Part shown: piece after piece, positions 1-8,590 of the stretch
Numbering within the stretch: position 1 is the first letter of the stretch
How the letters are laid out: each line of letters begins with the position of its first letter
NCBI RefSeq assembly: GCF_017876625.1
Contig: NZ_JAGIOH010000001.1
Coordinates: 6,965,501 to 7,029,500 of the forward strand
Direction of reading: 5' to 3'
DNA: 64,000 nt
DNA from: Streptomyces syringium
GTDB taxonomy: Bacteria > Actinomycetota > Actinomycetes > Streptomycetales > Streptomycetaceae
Position numbers and translations under genes: made by a program
The notes under the pieces: generated by a model
Databases searched by the model: none
Told to the model about the DNA's origin: nothing
What the model saw: the letters and a program-made list of their open reading frames with translations, nothing else

Positions 1-2
1 CT

Positions 3-1391
3 CCCTTCTACGGGCGGCGTTCCGTCACCGCCCCCGCGACCTGTGCGCAACGGCACATGTGGAACCTGATCCAACGTCAATTACCCGACGCCTCCTTCTA
101 CGACGTGAGCCACTGGGCCGGCCTGCCACCCCATGCCGCCGTACCGGACGTGCTCACCGTTCTGAGTGAACTCGTGGGCCGCTACGAGGCGTTGCGCACC
201 GCTTTCGGCCCCGGCCCCGAAGGAACACTGACACAGCGGGTGCTGCGCTCCGGAACCTTCGAAACCGAGATCGCCGCGACCGAGCCCGGCGAGGACCCCC
301 GGGACGTGCTGCGCGCCTGGCGGCGGAGGATGCGGCAGACCGCCTTCGACCTCACCACGGCCCCGCTCCTCCGGGCCATGGTCGTCGTCGCCGACGGGGC
401 ACCGGTGCTCGCCGCCTTCCATGTCTCGCACCTCGCCGCCGACCTCATGTCCCTGCGCCATCTGGCCGCCGAACTCACCCGGCTGCTCGCCGCCCGGACC
501 ACCGGCCGGCCCGCGCCGTCCCCCGCCGCCTTCCGCCAACCGGTCGAGCAGGCAGAGTACGAACGGTCCCCACGCGGGCAGGCCCTGCTGGCCCGCTCCC
601 GGGCGTACTGGCGGGACCAACTGGCCACCGCGCCCGCCACGATGTTTCCCGCCCTCGCCGCCCGTGCCGCCCGTGCCGCCCGTGCCGCCGAGCCCGGCGT
701 GCCGGACCGCTACAGCGCCGTCATGGATTCCCGCGCCGCCTTCCTCGCCCTGCCGGTACTGGCCGAGCGGTGGCGGGTGAGCACCTCCGCGGTCCTGCTC
801 ACCGCCGTCGCGACGCTGCTCGGCCGCCGCGCGGGACTTCCCGTCTGCACCCTCCGGCTGCTGGCCGCCAACCGCTTCACCCCCGAACTCCGTTGCGCGG
901 TGGCCAACTTGCACCAAGAGGTACCGGTGACGATCGACCTGACGGGCGACAGCGTGCCCGCCCTCGCCCGGCGCGCCTTCGCCGCCTGCACGACCGCCTA
1001 CGCCAACGGCCTGTACGACCCCGACCACGCCGAGGAACTCCTCCGCGCCGCCGAGCGGGAACGCGGCACCGGCATCAGTCTGTCCTGCTGCTTCAACGAC
1101 ATCCGGGCCGCACACGAGACACGCGGCGGCGGGCGCCCGGCGCCGGCCCACGCGGTGCGCGCCGCCCTGCCCGACACCGTCGTCACCCGGCACCCCTTCA
1201 CGGAAGGAGAGGACTTCTTCCTCGTCGCCGACGACGAGGAGCCCGGCTGGCTGCGGCTGGTGCTCAACGCCGACACCAGGGCGTTTCCGCCGCCCGAGGT
1301 CCACACCTTCCTCCGCGACATCGAGCGGCTGCTCGTGGAACACGTCGTGGACGCACCCCAGCAGACGCGCATGACCGGGCGTTCGGCCTAG
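3..1391 (+). CDS. Stand-alone NRPS condensation-domain protein, 5' end outside window
   Basis: The frame is open from the first bases of the window, and the residues before the internal ATG at 57 (SVTAPATCAQRHMW) match the usual start of a condensation domain, so the true start lies upstream. The protein is a single C domain with no adenylation or carrier domain. The active-site motif reads SHLAADL (His at 429, Asp at 441) instead of HHxxxDG: the second His and the Asp are kept, the first His is Ser and the Gly is Leu. C domains join an acyl group on one carrier protein to an amine, or form esters or amides with free acceptors. Nucleotides 81-83 are an in-frame TTA codon, so translation probably depends on the bldA tRNA. 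It lies in the same orientation as the operon that begins at 1735 and is separated from it by a hairpin and about 300 bases. A GCCGCCCGT triplication near 660-690 encodes an Ala-Ala-Arg repeat. Confidence 0.8.
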   Translation, partial: PFYGRRSVTAPATCAQRHMWNLIQRQLPDASFYDVSHWAGLPPHAAVPDVLTVLSELVGRYEALRTAFGPGPEGTLTQRVLRSGTFETEIAATEPGEDPRDVLRAWRRRMRQTAFDLTTAPLLRAMVVVADGAPVLAAFHVSHLAADLMSLRHLAAELTRLLAARTTGRPAPSPAAFRQPVEQAEYERSPRGQALLARSRAYWRDQLATAPATMFPALAARAARAARAAEPGVPDRYSAVMDSRAAFLALPVLAERWRVSTSAVLLTAVATLLGRRAGLPVCTLRLLAANRFTPELRCAVANLHQEVPVTIDLTGDSVPALARRAFAACTTAYANGLYDPDHAEELLRAAERERGTGISLSCCFNDIRAAHETRGGGRPAPAHAVRAALPDTVVTRHPFTEGEDFFLVADDEEPGWLRLVLNADTRAFPPPEVHTFLRDIERLLVEHVVDAPQQTRMTGRSA

Positions 1392-1411
1392 CCGGATGGC
1401 CATACCCCAAA

Positions 1412-1433
1412 GTGGGGGTGCCCGTTCCCCCAC
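1412..1433 (+). terminator. Hairpin after the first condensation gene
   Basis: A perfect 7-bp stem (GTGGGGG and CCCCCAC) with an 8-nt loop lies 20 bases after the stop codon. There is no U tract, which is usual for streptomycete terminators. It probably separates the first gene from the operon that follows. Confidence 0.5.
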
Positions 1434-1734
1434 CACCCGGGGAGACTGTTCCCACGTCATATCCAGCAGGTAACAGGACCGAAAAACAGATCAGGTGGTA
1501 CGGCACCGTGTCACCGGACGGGGGACTGAGCCGGACAGGGCCGGACTGCCGGTGTCCTTGAGCAGCCGCCGCCTTCATGCGGCCACCTTCTTCCGTGACG
1601 TCGTCCTCGGCCTCCGCCGCCCCCCGTCGCCACCGCCCCCGCGCGACCGGGACCGAGCACGACCGCCGGGTGCCCTCACGCACCGAAGGACCACCCTCCC
1701 ACCTCGCGCTCCGCGAAGGAGATCAGGAGAAGTC
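1434..1734 (+). promoter_or_regulatory. Leader and likely promoter region of the 15-gene operon
   Basis: About 300 bases without a convincing gene lie between the hairpin and the start at 1735. The stretch around 1465-1500 is richer in A and T than its surroundings, as expected for a promoter. A clear ribosome-binding site (AGGAGA) precedes the ATG at 1735. The open frame continues upstream of 1735, but its residues are Arg/Pro-rich and look non-coding. No transcription start can be fixed from the sequence. Confidence 0.4.
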
Positions 1735-2280
1735 ATGAGTGACACCACTGCCAACGGCGTCGACGGCACGGGCCTTGTCGACCTGTCGGGAGTCAGCGTC
1801 TTCGTCGGCGGACCCATCCAGCACGCGATCCACCAGGACGGCTTCCACGAGCCGTTACGGCATGCGATACACGACGTCATCGAAACGGTGACGGCGGTGA
1901 ACGGCACGGTGTTCTCCGCCCACGTCGCCGAGAAGTTCGGGGTGGACACCCCGCTGTTCTCACCGGACCAGGTCAGCGTGCGGGACTTCGGCTGGATGCG
2001 CCGCTGCGACGTGTTCGTCCCCGTCCTGCCCGTCGGCACCGACGGCGATCTGATGCGCACCGACGGCACCCACATCGAACTCGGCTGGGCCTCCGCACTG
2101 GGCAAGCCCATCGTCGTCGTGACCCCCACCCCCATGGCCGCCAACGCCAGCCACCTGCTGCGCGGACTGCCCTCGGTGGCCGACGTGAGCGTCTTCGACC
2201 TGACCGAAGCGCGCGAGGACCCCGCCGGGCTGCTGTTGCTGCTCTCCAAGGTCGGCCGCGAGGTCGTGATGTCGGAGTGA
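1735..2280 (+). CDS. Nucleoside 2-deoxyribosyltransferase-like hydrolase
   Basis: This 181-residue protein has the Rossmann-like fold signature of the nucleoside 2-deoxyribosyltransferase superfamily: an N-terminal VFVGGP strand-loop, a central DVFVPVLP strand, and the C-terminal motif GTHIELGWASALGKP with the likely catalytic Glu115. Antibiotic-cluster members of this superfamily, such as the CMP hydrolases MilB and BlsM, split a nucleotide into free base and ribose phosphate. A similar base-releasing role is inferred here. The ATG at 1735 was chosen over upstream starts because it follows AGGAG and begins the conserved part. The gene has an in-frame TTA codon at 1855-1857 (codon 41). It is the first gene of the operon and overlaps the next by GTGA. 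A deoxyribosyl-transfer role or another nucleotide substrate cannot be excluded. Confidence 0.75.
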   Translation: MSDTTANGVDGTGLVDLSGVSVFVGGPIQHAIHQDGFHEPLRHAIHDVIETVTAVNGTVFSAHVAEKFGVDTPLFSPDQVSVRDFGWMRRCDVFVPVLPVGTDGDLMRTDGTHIELGWASALGKPIVVVTPTPMAANASHLLRGLPSVADVSVFDLTEAREDPAGLLLLLSKVGREVVMSE

Positions 2281-3194
2281 CGGACCGCACCCACCACCCG
2301 GGGGCCACCGAGATCCTCGGCCTGCCCCTCTCCTCACCCGTCGTCGTCGGCTCGGGCCTGCTCACCGACCAGGAACGCAACATCCGCAGACTGCTCGCCG
2401 CCGGAGCAGGCGCCGTCGTCACCAAGACCATCCACCCGAACCCGGCACCCTCGGGGGACGAACGGCTGCTGCGGCTCCCCACCGGCATGCTCAACAGCAC
2501 GACGTACTCCCGCCGAGCCGTCGGGGACTGGTGCGCGATGCTGCGCCGCTTCGCCGACGACCGACTGCCGGTGATCGCCTCCGTGCACGCGGACTCCCCG
2601 ACGGAACTCGCCGGGCTCGCCGAGCGCGTGACCGCCGCCGGCAGCCCGGCGCTCGAACTGGGCATCTCCTGTCTCAACGAAGAGGGCGGCCTGGAGGACA
2701 CCCCCGAGCGGGTCGCCGCGTATACGACCGCCGTACGGCGAGCCACCCCCGTGCCGTTCAGCGTCAAGCTGGCGGCGGGGGAGCGACTGGGCGAGCGCCT
2801 GGAGGCGGCCGTGGCCTGCGGCGCGGACGCGATCACCCTGAGCGACACCATCGCCGGGCTCGCCGTCGACCCCGACACCGGTGAGGTGCGCCTCGGAGGC
2901 GTCTTCGGCTACTCGGGGCCCGGCATCAAACCCCTGGTCCTCGCCGAGATCTTCGCACTGCGCCGACGGGGGACCGACGTGCCCGTGATGGGCGGCGGCG
3001 GCGTCCGGGACGCCACCGACGTGGCGGAGTACCTGAGCGTGGGCGCCGACGCCGTGCAGGTCTACACCGCCCTGCACACGAACATGCTCGGCTCGCTGGT
3101 GGGCATCCGCGAGGGCTTCGACGACTGGCTGCGCGCCCACGGCGGCACGGTCACGGATCTGGTCGGACGGAGCATCAAAGAGGTGAGGGGATGA
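2277..3194 (+). CDS. Dihydroorotate dehydrogenase-like flavoprotein
   Basis: This 305-residue TIM-barrel protein is of the class 1 dihydroorotate dehydrogenase type and is expected to bind FMN. Visible landmarks are VVTKT (Lys50), GMLNS (70-74), the active-site loop GISCLN with Cys132 in the position of the class 1 catalytic base, SGPGIKP, and the phosphate-binding end MGGGGV...GADAVQVYTA. Orotate-contact positions differ from true PyrD: the Asn of NxSCPN is Gly129, and the GLPN-type loop after GMLNS is replaced. It is therefore probably not the housekeeping enzyme but an oxidoreductase for a related ring, perhaps a free pyrimidine. The GTG start overlaps the preceding stop (GTGA), and the gene overlaps the following one by ATGA, so all three genes are probably translationally coupled. 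Confidence 0.8.
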   Translation: MTDRTHHPGATEILGLPLSSPVVVGSGLLTDQERNIRRLLAAGAGAVVTKTIHPNPAPSGDERLLRLPTGMLNSTTYSRRAVGDWCAMLRRFADDRLPVIASVHADSPTELAGLAERVTAAGSPALELGISCLNEEGGLEDTPERVAAYTTAVRRATPVPFSVKLAAGERLGERLEAAVACGADAITLSDTIAGLAVDPDTGEVRLGGVFGYSGPGIKPLVLAEIFALRRRGTDVPVMGGGGVRDATDVAEYLSVGADAVQVYTALHTNMLGSLVGIREGFDDWLRAHGGTVTDLVGRSIKEVRG

Positions 3195-3997
3195 CGGGCA
3201 TGCGGCAGCGCACCACGAACGTGGCCGCGTACGGCGACCTGACCAGCCCGGAGGTGCCGGGCGCGGTGTCCGGCGCCACCCTGGTCTGGCCGGTGGGAGG
3301 GCTGGAACAGCACGGCCCGCACCTGCCGCTGTCGGTGGACTTCGACATCCCCGACGCGCTGGCGCGGCAGGTGGTCGCGGAGGTCGGCGGTCTGCTCCTC
3401 CCCGGCCAGCCGTTCTCCGCCAGGTCGCTGCCCCAGAGCGGCGGCGGACTGCACTTCCCCGGCACCGTCCACATCGGCGGCGGTACCTTCGTCGACTACC
3501 TCACGCACTGCCTGCGGGCCCTCGCACGGCTCGAGCCCGCCCGGCTGGTCGTCATCAACGGCCACTACGAGAACGAGGGCCTGCTCTTCGAGGCCATCGA
3601 CGGATGCGAGCCGGCCAGGACCTTCCCGCACACCGAGATCGTGGCCTTCAGCTGGTGGAGCCTGGTGGAGGACGAATGGCTCGGCAAGCACGTGCCGGAA
3701 TTCCCCGGATGGCACGCCGAGCACGCGGGGCTGACCGAGACGAGCCTGATGATGTATCTGCGCCCGGACGTGGTCCGCGCGGCCAGGCCCACCCATGACA
3801 CCCCGCCGCCACCGGGGATCTACCGCCACCCCGTCGACGTGGACCGGATGTCCAACCAAGGGGTGCTCTCCTCCACCACGGGTGCCGACGCCGAGCTCGG
3901 CGAAAAGCTCTTCTGGCACGTGCTGGACGGCATCACCCGGACGCTTTCCGACAGTTCCACCGGTCCCGTCCGTCCCGCCGACCCGGCACCGGCCTGA
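3191..3997 (+). CDS. Creatininase-family amidohydrolase
   Basis: This 268-residue protein has the metal-binding hallmarks of the creatininase family: GGLEQHGPHLPL (residues 36-47, Glu39 and His41), Asp50, a VINGHYEN segment and the C-terminal-half motif HAGLTETSLMMYLRP. Family members hydrolyse cyclic amides (creatinine) or formamide-type bonds in deazaflavin and purine-derived pathways, or act as peptidases (MftE). The placement directly behind a base-releasing enzyme and a ring-redox enzyme suggests hydrolytic opening of a modified ring. That is inference from context. The ATG start overlaps the preceding stop, and a second in-frame ATG four codons later is possible. A 52-bp gap follows before the acyltransferase. 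Confidence 0.85.
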   Translation: MTGMRQRTTNVAAYGDLTSPEVPGAVSGATLVWPVGGLEQHGPHLPLSVDFDIPDALARQVVAEVGGLLLPGQPFSARSLPQSGGGLHFPGTVHIGGGTFVDYLTHCLRALARLEPARLVVINGHYENEGLLFEAIDGCEPARTFPHTEIVAFSWWSLVEDEWLGKHVPEFPGWHAEHAGLTETSLMMYLRPDVVRAARPTHDTPPPPGIYRHPVDVDRMSNQGVLSSTTGADAELGEKLFWHVLDGITRTLSDSSTGPVRPADPAPA

Positions 3998-4049
3998 CGC
4001 CGCCGAGCGAGGTCGAGTCGCGTGAAATCTTCCAAGCAGAGGTGAATTC

Positions 4050-5183
4050 GTGCGCCTGCCGGCAACCGATCGCGACGAGTTCGAAGAGCGCCTGCAGAGC
4101 CTCTTCGGAGACAAGCTCCGCCCCGTAGAGGAATCCTTCGACACCATCGGTACCTTCAAGGACGGGTCGTTCGCGATGGGGCATCTCGGATTGATGCTCT
4201 ACACGAACGGATACAACATCCGAGGCACCAGCACCCAGCATCCGAACGGCCTGGTCTTCCACGACGGGGAAAACCTTTTCGGCGTCGGCTACTTCAGCAA
4301 GGAGGAGCACCCCGAGAAGCATCTCCACATCGTCGCGCCGAAGGGACCCGACAGGATCGCCGTGGTGAAGTCCTTCATCGCCGCCGTCCGCGAAGCCGGC
4401 CTCACCCGGACGTCGATCTATGTGCGCCATCTGTCACCGGAGGACCACGTCGCCTTCCTCGCGGCGGGGTTCGCCCCGGTGACGAAGGACCCCTGGCACC
4501 CGGTGGCCCCCGAAGAGGACGAAACGTATCCCAACCGCGTCTACCGCCTCGACGAACTCTTCACGGAAGGGGCCGACGGCGGCCTCGAGGTGAAGAACCT
4601 GGTGGGTGCGGAGACGGGGAAGTACAAGAGCAAGAACAGGCTGGCCTTCCGCAGGTTCGAGAACTTCCTGCGCCGCAACGACCACCTGGACTTCCGCATC
4701 GTTCCGTACGGCTACGGCGAGAGCGAGCAGAGCAAGGCCCGGGGCATCGTCGAAGGGTATTTCGAGGCCCGCAGCGAGCAGGGCACGGTGGTCGGCTCCA
4801 CACCCGAGGACTACCGGGCGCTCATCACCCAGCGCCCCGGCGGCGAGAACGAGCGCGACTACTTCGCCTACCTCGGCAGCCTGTCCATCGAGGACGGCGA
4901 AGAGGTCCCCGTGATGTTCTTCGCCGGAGAGCGCACCGCACCGCACCGGGCATCGCTGTACTGCACCATGTCGATGCGCTTCCCGGAGCGGCTGACCGGG
5001 ATATTCAAGGACCCGACGGGATTCACCGCGATCCCCCAGTACGTCTGGCTGAACGTCTTCAAAAAAATGTGGGACCAAGGCATCCGTGAAGTCGACGCGG
5101 GCGGTTCCGAAGTGAAGGGACTCGACGACCAGAAGCGGCAGTTGGGCGGCAGGCCCGAAAAGACCCACTGGGTCGTCGGCTGA
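4050..5183 (+). CDS. GNAT/FemAB-like acyltransferase
   Basis: This 377-residue protein begins with GTG behind an AGAGG-type ribosome-binding site. It appears to contain two halves of a GNAT-like fold. The C-terminal portion (about 230-377) carries a pattern typical of FemAB, DUF2156 and BioF2-type transferases: a substrate-binding middle followed by a WLNVFKKMWDQGIREVDAGG strand-helix and a GLDDQKRQLGG ending. Relatives transfer amino acids from aminoacyl-tRNA, or acyl groups from CoA, to an amine. In a cluster with free condensation domains and an amino-sugar pathway, a tRNA-dependent amide-bond-forming enzyme is an attractive reading, but no residue seen here proves the donor. No transmembrane segments are present, so it is cytoplasmic. 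Base composition matches the neighbouring genes. Confidence 0.55.
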   Translation: MRLPATDRDEFEERLQSLFGDKLRPVEESFDTIGTFKDGSFAMGHLGLMLYTNGYNIRGTSTQHPNGLVFHDGENLFGVGYFSKEEHPEKHLHIVAPKGPDRIAVVKSFIAAVREAGLTRTSIYVRHLSPEDHVAFLAAGFAPVTKDPWHPVAPEEDETYPNRVYRLDELFTEGADGGLEVKNLVGAETGKYKSKNRLAFRRFENFLRRNDHLDFRIVPYGYGESEQSKARGIVEGYFEARSEQGTVVGSTPEDYRALITQRPGGENERDYFAYLGSLSIEDGEEVPVMFFAGERTAPHRASLYCTMSMRFPERLTGIFKDPTGFTAIPQYVWLNVFKKMWDQGIREVDAGGSEVKGLDDQKRQLGGRPEKTHWVVG

Positions 5184-5233
5184 CCCGTCGGCGATCCGCA
5201 CCTTACCGAGTCGCATCCAGGGGGTACGTTCAC

Positions 5234-6538
5234 ATGGAACCGCGCACGTCGTACAAGGACTTCGACGTCTGCGTCGTCGGGCTGGGATACGTCGGGGTCA
5301 CACTGACCGCGGCGCTCCTGTCCACCGGCAAGCAGGTACTGGGCTACGAGGCCAATCCGGCGGTGGCGGGCGACCTCGCCCGCGGGAAGCTGCAACTGTC
5401 GGAGCCGGGAGTCGAGAAGCAGATCAAGGACGGCTCCGCGAGGGGATCGTTCGCGGTCACCTCGGACATCGGCGGGCTGCGACTGCCACCCGTCGTCATC
5501 ATCTGCGTCGGAACGCCGATCGAGGCCGGCGGGACCACCCCCGACCTCAGCCATCTGGCGGCGGCGACCGCCTCGATAGCGGACCGCATGGACGAGAACA
5601 CCCTGGTGATCGTCCGCAGCACGGTACCGGTGGGCACCTCGCGCGGCCTGGTGCTGCCCGTACTGCGCCGCCGCACCGCCGACCCCCTGCTGGCCTTCTG
5701 CCCCGAGCGGACCATCCAGGGGCAGGCCCTCGCGGAGCTGCTGTCCCTCCCGCAGATCGTCGGCGGCCTGACCGACGAGGCCGTGAAACTCGCCGCGGGA
5801 CTCTTCGCCACCGTCACCGAGCAGGTCGTGCCGGTCTCCTCCCTGGAGGCCGCCGAGCTGATCAAGCTGACCTGCAACTGCCACACCGACCTCATCTACG
5901 GATTCGGCAACGAGATCGGGCTGATCGCGGAGAAGCTCGGCCTGGACGCGCTGGAGATCATCAGCTCCGCCAACCTCGACTACCCGAGGCCCGACATCAA
6001 CAAGCCCGGCTTCGTCGGCGGCAGTTGCCTGACGAAGGACCCCTACCTGCTGCGGTACTCACTCGCCCCCCACGGCCACACACCCCAGCTGGTCACGGCC
6101 GCCCGCACCCTGAACGAGTCCATGCCGCGCAGGGTCGGCGAACGCGTCCTCGCCGCACTGCGCGACGCGGGACTGGACCCGGGCGAGGCCAGGATCCTGA
6201 TCTCCGGCTTCGCGTACAAGGGCCGCCCCGAGACGGACGACCTGCGCGGCGCCCCCTACGAGCCGCTGCTGGCCTTCCTGCACGGCCGCGTCAAAGAGAT
6301 CGTCGGTCATGACTTCGTCGTCCCGCCGGACCGGATCGAGGCCCTGGGCGTGCGCCCGGTGACGGTCACCGAGGGATTCACCGACGCCCATGCCGCGATC
6401 CTCCTCAACGACCACGCCCGCTACGCGGAGCTGGACGCCGACGACCTGATCCCACGGATGTGCGCACCGGCGCTGGTGTACGACACCTGGCGGGTCCTCC
6501 CGCCCACGACGAAGGTAATGAGGCTCGGCAGTGCGTAA
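5234..6538 (+). CDS. UDP-glucose/GDP-mannose dehydrogenase family protein
   Basis: This 434-residue nucleotide-sugar 6-dehydrogenase carries an N-terminal Rossmann motif VVGLGYVGVTLTAAL, the central CPERTIQG segment, and the catalytic Cys in GFVGGSCLTKDPYLL. Enzymes of this family oxidise the C6 alcohol of a UDP- or GDP-sugar to the uronic acid using two NAD+. The CPER-type middle is closer to the N-acetylhexosamine dehydrogenases (WecC/WbpA type) than to classical UDP-glucose dehydrogenase, so the substrate is open. It would give the cluster a hexuronic acid, as in cytosylglucuronate-derived antibiotics. The gene starts at an ATG after AGGGGGT and overlaps the epimerase by 8 nt. Confidence 0.9.
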   Translation: MEPRTSYKDFDVCVVGLGYVGVTLTAALLSTGKQVLGYEANPAVAGDLARGKLQLSEPGVEKQIKDGSARGSFAVTSDIGGLRLPPVVIICVGTPIEAGGTTPDLSHLAAATASIADRMDENTLVIVRSTVPVGTSRGLVLPVLRRRTADPLLAFCPERTIQGQALAELLSLPQIVGGLTDEAVKLAAGLFATVTEQVVPVSSLEAAELIKLTCNCHTDLIYGFGNEIGLIAEKLGLDALEIISSANLDYPRPDINKPGFVGGSCLTKDPYLLRYSLAPHGHTPQLVTAARTLNESMPRRVGERVLAALRDAGLDPGEARILISGFAYKGRPETDDLRGAPYEPLLAFLHGRVKEIVGHDFVVPPDRIEALGVRPVTVTEGFTDAHAAILLNDHARYAELDADDLIPRMCAPALVYDTWRVLPPTTKVMRLGSA

Positions 6539-7511
6539 GAAGATCCTGATCACCGGCGGTGCGGGCTTCATCGGCCTGCACCTGGCCGGCAAGCTCGCCG
6601 CCACCTGCGACGTCACCCTCCTGGACGACTTCAGCAGGGGCCGCTCCGACGAACGGCTCGCCGCGCTGCTCGGCCGGGTCACCCTCGTGGAACACGACCT
6701 GACCACCCCCGTCCCCGACGGTCTGCTCGCCGACGACTTCACCGAGGTCTACCACCTGGCCGCCGTCGTCGGCGTCGTGCACTCCAACGAGGAACCGCAG
6801 CGCGTCCTGCGCACCAATCTCCTCGCCACCGTCCACCTCCTCGACTGGTTCACCACCCTGACCGGGGCCACGCTCTGCTTCGCCTCCTCCAGCGAGGCGT
6901 ACGCCGGCAGCGTCGAGGCCGGAGTCGCGGAGGTACCCACCACCGAGGACGTCCCGCTGGTGGTCTCCGATCCCACGGTGGCCCGCTCCAGCTACGGCTT
7001 CAGCAAGATCGCCGGCGAGCTGCTCTGCCGCAACTACGCCCGGACGTACGGCTTCCCGCTGCGCATGGTGCGTTTCCACAACATCTACGGCCCCCGCATG
7101 GGATACGAACACGTCATCCCGCAGTTCATCGAGCGACTGCTCGGCGGGGCGGACCCCTTCCCGGTCTACGGCGCCGACCAGAGCCGCGCCTTCTGCTACG
7201 TCGACGACGCGGTCGACGCGATCACCGCGCTGACCGCCCTCCCCACCAAGGAGACGCTGCTCGTCAACATCGGCAACGACCTGGAGGAGGTCCTCATCGA
7301 GGACCTCGCGACCAAGGTCTTCGAGACGGTGGGCCGCCGGCCGGCCCTCGACCTCCACCCCGCCCCGCCGCTGTCCCCGGGCCGGCGGCTCCCCGACCTC
7401 ACCCGGCTGCGCGAACTCACCGGCTACGCCCCGAAGGTGGACCTGAGTGAGGGACTGCGGCGTACGTACGAGTGGTACGCGCGGGACATCGCGGCCCGCG
7501 AGGGGCGGTGA
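6531..7511 (+). CDS. NAD-dependent nucleotide-sugar epimerase/dehydratase
   Basis: This 326-residue extended short-chain dehydrogenase has the NAD-binding motif GGAGFIG near the N-terminus, the catalytic Ser region FASSSEAYAG, and the Tyr/Lys pair in SSYGFSKIAGE. The family interconverts or dehydrates UDP- or dTDP-sugars. Following directly on the sugar dehydrogenase, it probably acts on the same uronic acid or on its aminated form. The start is a GTG inside the last codons of the preceding gene. A terminal PKVDLSEGLRRTYEW segment is typical of the family, and length is normal. Confidence 0.88.
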   Translation: MRKKILITGGAGFIGLHLAGKLAATCDVTLLDDFSRGRSDERLAALLGRVTLVEHDLTTPVPDGLLADDFTEVYHLAAVVGVVHSNEEPQRVLRTNLLATVHLLDWFTTLTGATLCFASSSEAYAGSVEAGVAEVPTTEDVPLVVSDPTVARSSYGFSKIAGELLCRNYARTYGFPLRMVRFHNIYGPRMGYEHVIPQFIERLLGGADPFPVYGADQSRAFCYVDDAVDAITALTALPTKETLLVNIGNDLEEVLIEDLATKVFETVGRRPALDLHPAPPLSPGRRLPDLTRLRELTGYAPKVDLSEGLRRTYEWYARDIAAREGR

Positions 7512-7516
7512 GCGCC

Positions 7517-8590
7517 ATGCGTGTCCGCTATGTGCACCGCGGCTACTTCCCGGCCCGCGCGGGGGCCGAACTGATGGCGCAGTACCTCGCCGAATGCATG
7601 AGCCGGCGCGGGCTGGAGGTGGGCGTGTACTCCGGGGCGGTGGACGAGGACTCCGCCCGCTTCATGGCGGCCGCGGGGCTCGGCGTCGAGGCGATCCCCG
7701 ACCCCGCCGACGACCCTCCCCGCGCGGCGGACATCCTCCACGCCTTCGACGCGTTCCACCCGGCGGACATGCGGGCGGGCCTGGAGCTCGCCCGCGCCTG
7801 GGACGTCCCCTTCACCATCACCCCCGCCTCCGCCCCCGAGGTGTGGCCGGACCGGGAGACGGTGCTCGACTGCTGCCGGCAGGCGGACGCCGTCTTCGTG
7901 CTCTCCCAGGCCGAACGCGCCATGCTGCGCGGCGAGGGGGTCGACGACTCCGTTCTGCACCTCATCGGGCAGGGCCCGCACCTGCCCGGCGTCGCCGACC
8001 CCGACGGCTTCCGCCGTGACCACGGCATCACCGGGCCCATGGTGCTCTTCCTGGGCAGGAAGATGCGCTCCAAGGGCTACACCGTCGTCCTGGAGGCGGC
8101 CCGGCACGTCTGGGCACGCCACCCGGACACCCGCTTCGTCTTCCTCGGGCCCCGCTGGGACGACGACTGCGTGAGCCGGTTCGCGGCACACGCCGATCCC
8201 CGCATCATCGAGCTGGACATGGCGGACGAGGACACCAAGCACAGCGCCCTCGCGGCCTGCGATCTGGTGTGTCTGCCGTCCACCGCCGATCTGTTCCCGC
8301 TCGTCTATGTGGAGGCCTGGTCCTGCCGCAAGCCGGTCATCGGCTCCGCGTTCATGGGCAGCGAGGAGGTCGTCGCCCACGGCCGCGACGGTTTGCTCGT
8401 GAGCCCGGCCGCGCGCCCCGTGGCCGAGGCGGTGAACCGCCTCCTGGACGATCCCGCCGAACGGGCGGCGATGGGACGCAGCGGCTACGACCGGGTACGC
8501 CGCGAACTCACCTGGGAGGCGGTCGCCGACCGGGTGCACACGGTCTACACCACACTGACGGCCGCCCGGCAGACGGAGGGGGTCCGATGA
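7517..8590 (+). CDS. GT4-family glycosyltransferase
   Basis: This 357-residue GT-B glycosyltransferase shows the family-4 arrangement: an N-terminal acceptor half, a VLFLGRKMRSKGY motif opening the donor half, and the donor-sugar loop PSTADLFPLVYVEAWSCRKPVIGS with the conserved EAW acid. It should move the activated sugar made by the neighbouring genes to a nucleobase, amine or sugar acceptor. The cytosylglucuronate synthases of the blasticidin type are thought to be comparable enzymes. The ATG at 7517 has GAGGGG about 11 nt upstream. A GTG at 7508 overlapping the previous stop is an alternative that adds three residues. It overlaps the next gene by ATGA. Confidence 0.88.
   Translation: MRVRYVHRGYFPARAGAELMAQYLAECMSRRGLEVGVYSGAVDEDSARFMAAAGLGVEAIPDPADDPPRAADILHAFDAFHPADMRAGLELARAWDVPFTITPASAPEVWPDRETVLDCCRQADAVFVLSQAERAMLRGEGVDDSVLHLIGQGPHLPGVADPDGFRRDHGITGPMVLFLGRKMRSKGYTVVLEAARHVWARHPDTRFVFLGPRWDDDCVSRFAAHADPRIIELDMADEDTKHSALAACDLVCLPSTADLFPLVYVEAWSCRKPVIGSAFMGSEEVVAHGRDGLLVSPAARPVAEAVNRLLDDPAERAAMGRSGYDRVRRELTWEAVADRVHTVYTTLTAARQTEGVR

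Noticed and set aside
655..690. GCCGCCCGT tandem triplication in the first gene
   Set aside because: It is a coding micro-repeat giving Ala-Ala-Arg. It keeps the frame and has no sign of function.
81..1460. Long minus-strand open frame opposite the first condensation gene
   Set aside because: It is the GC-rich shadow of the real gene: low-complexity Gly/Arg/Val protein, no motif, and the plus strand has a clear condensation domain.
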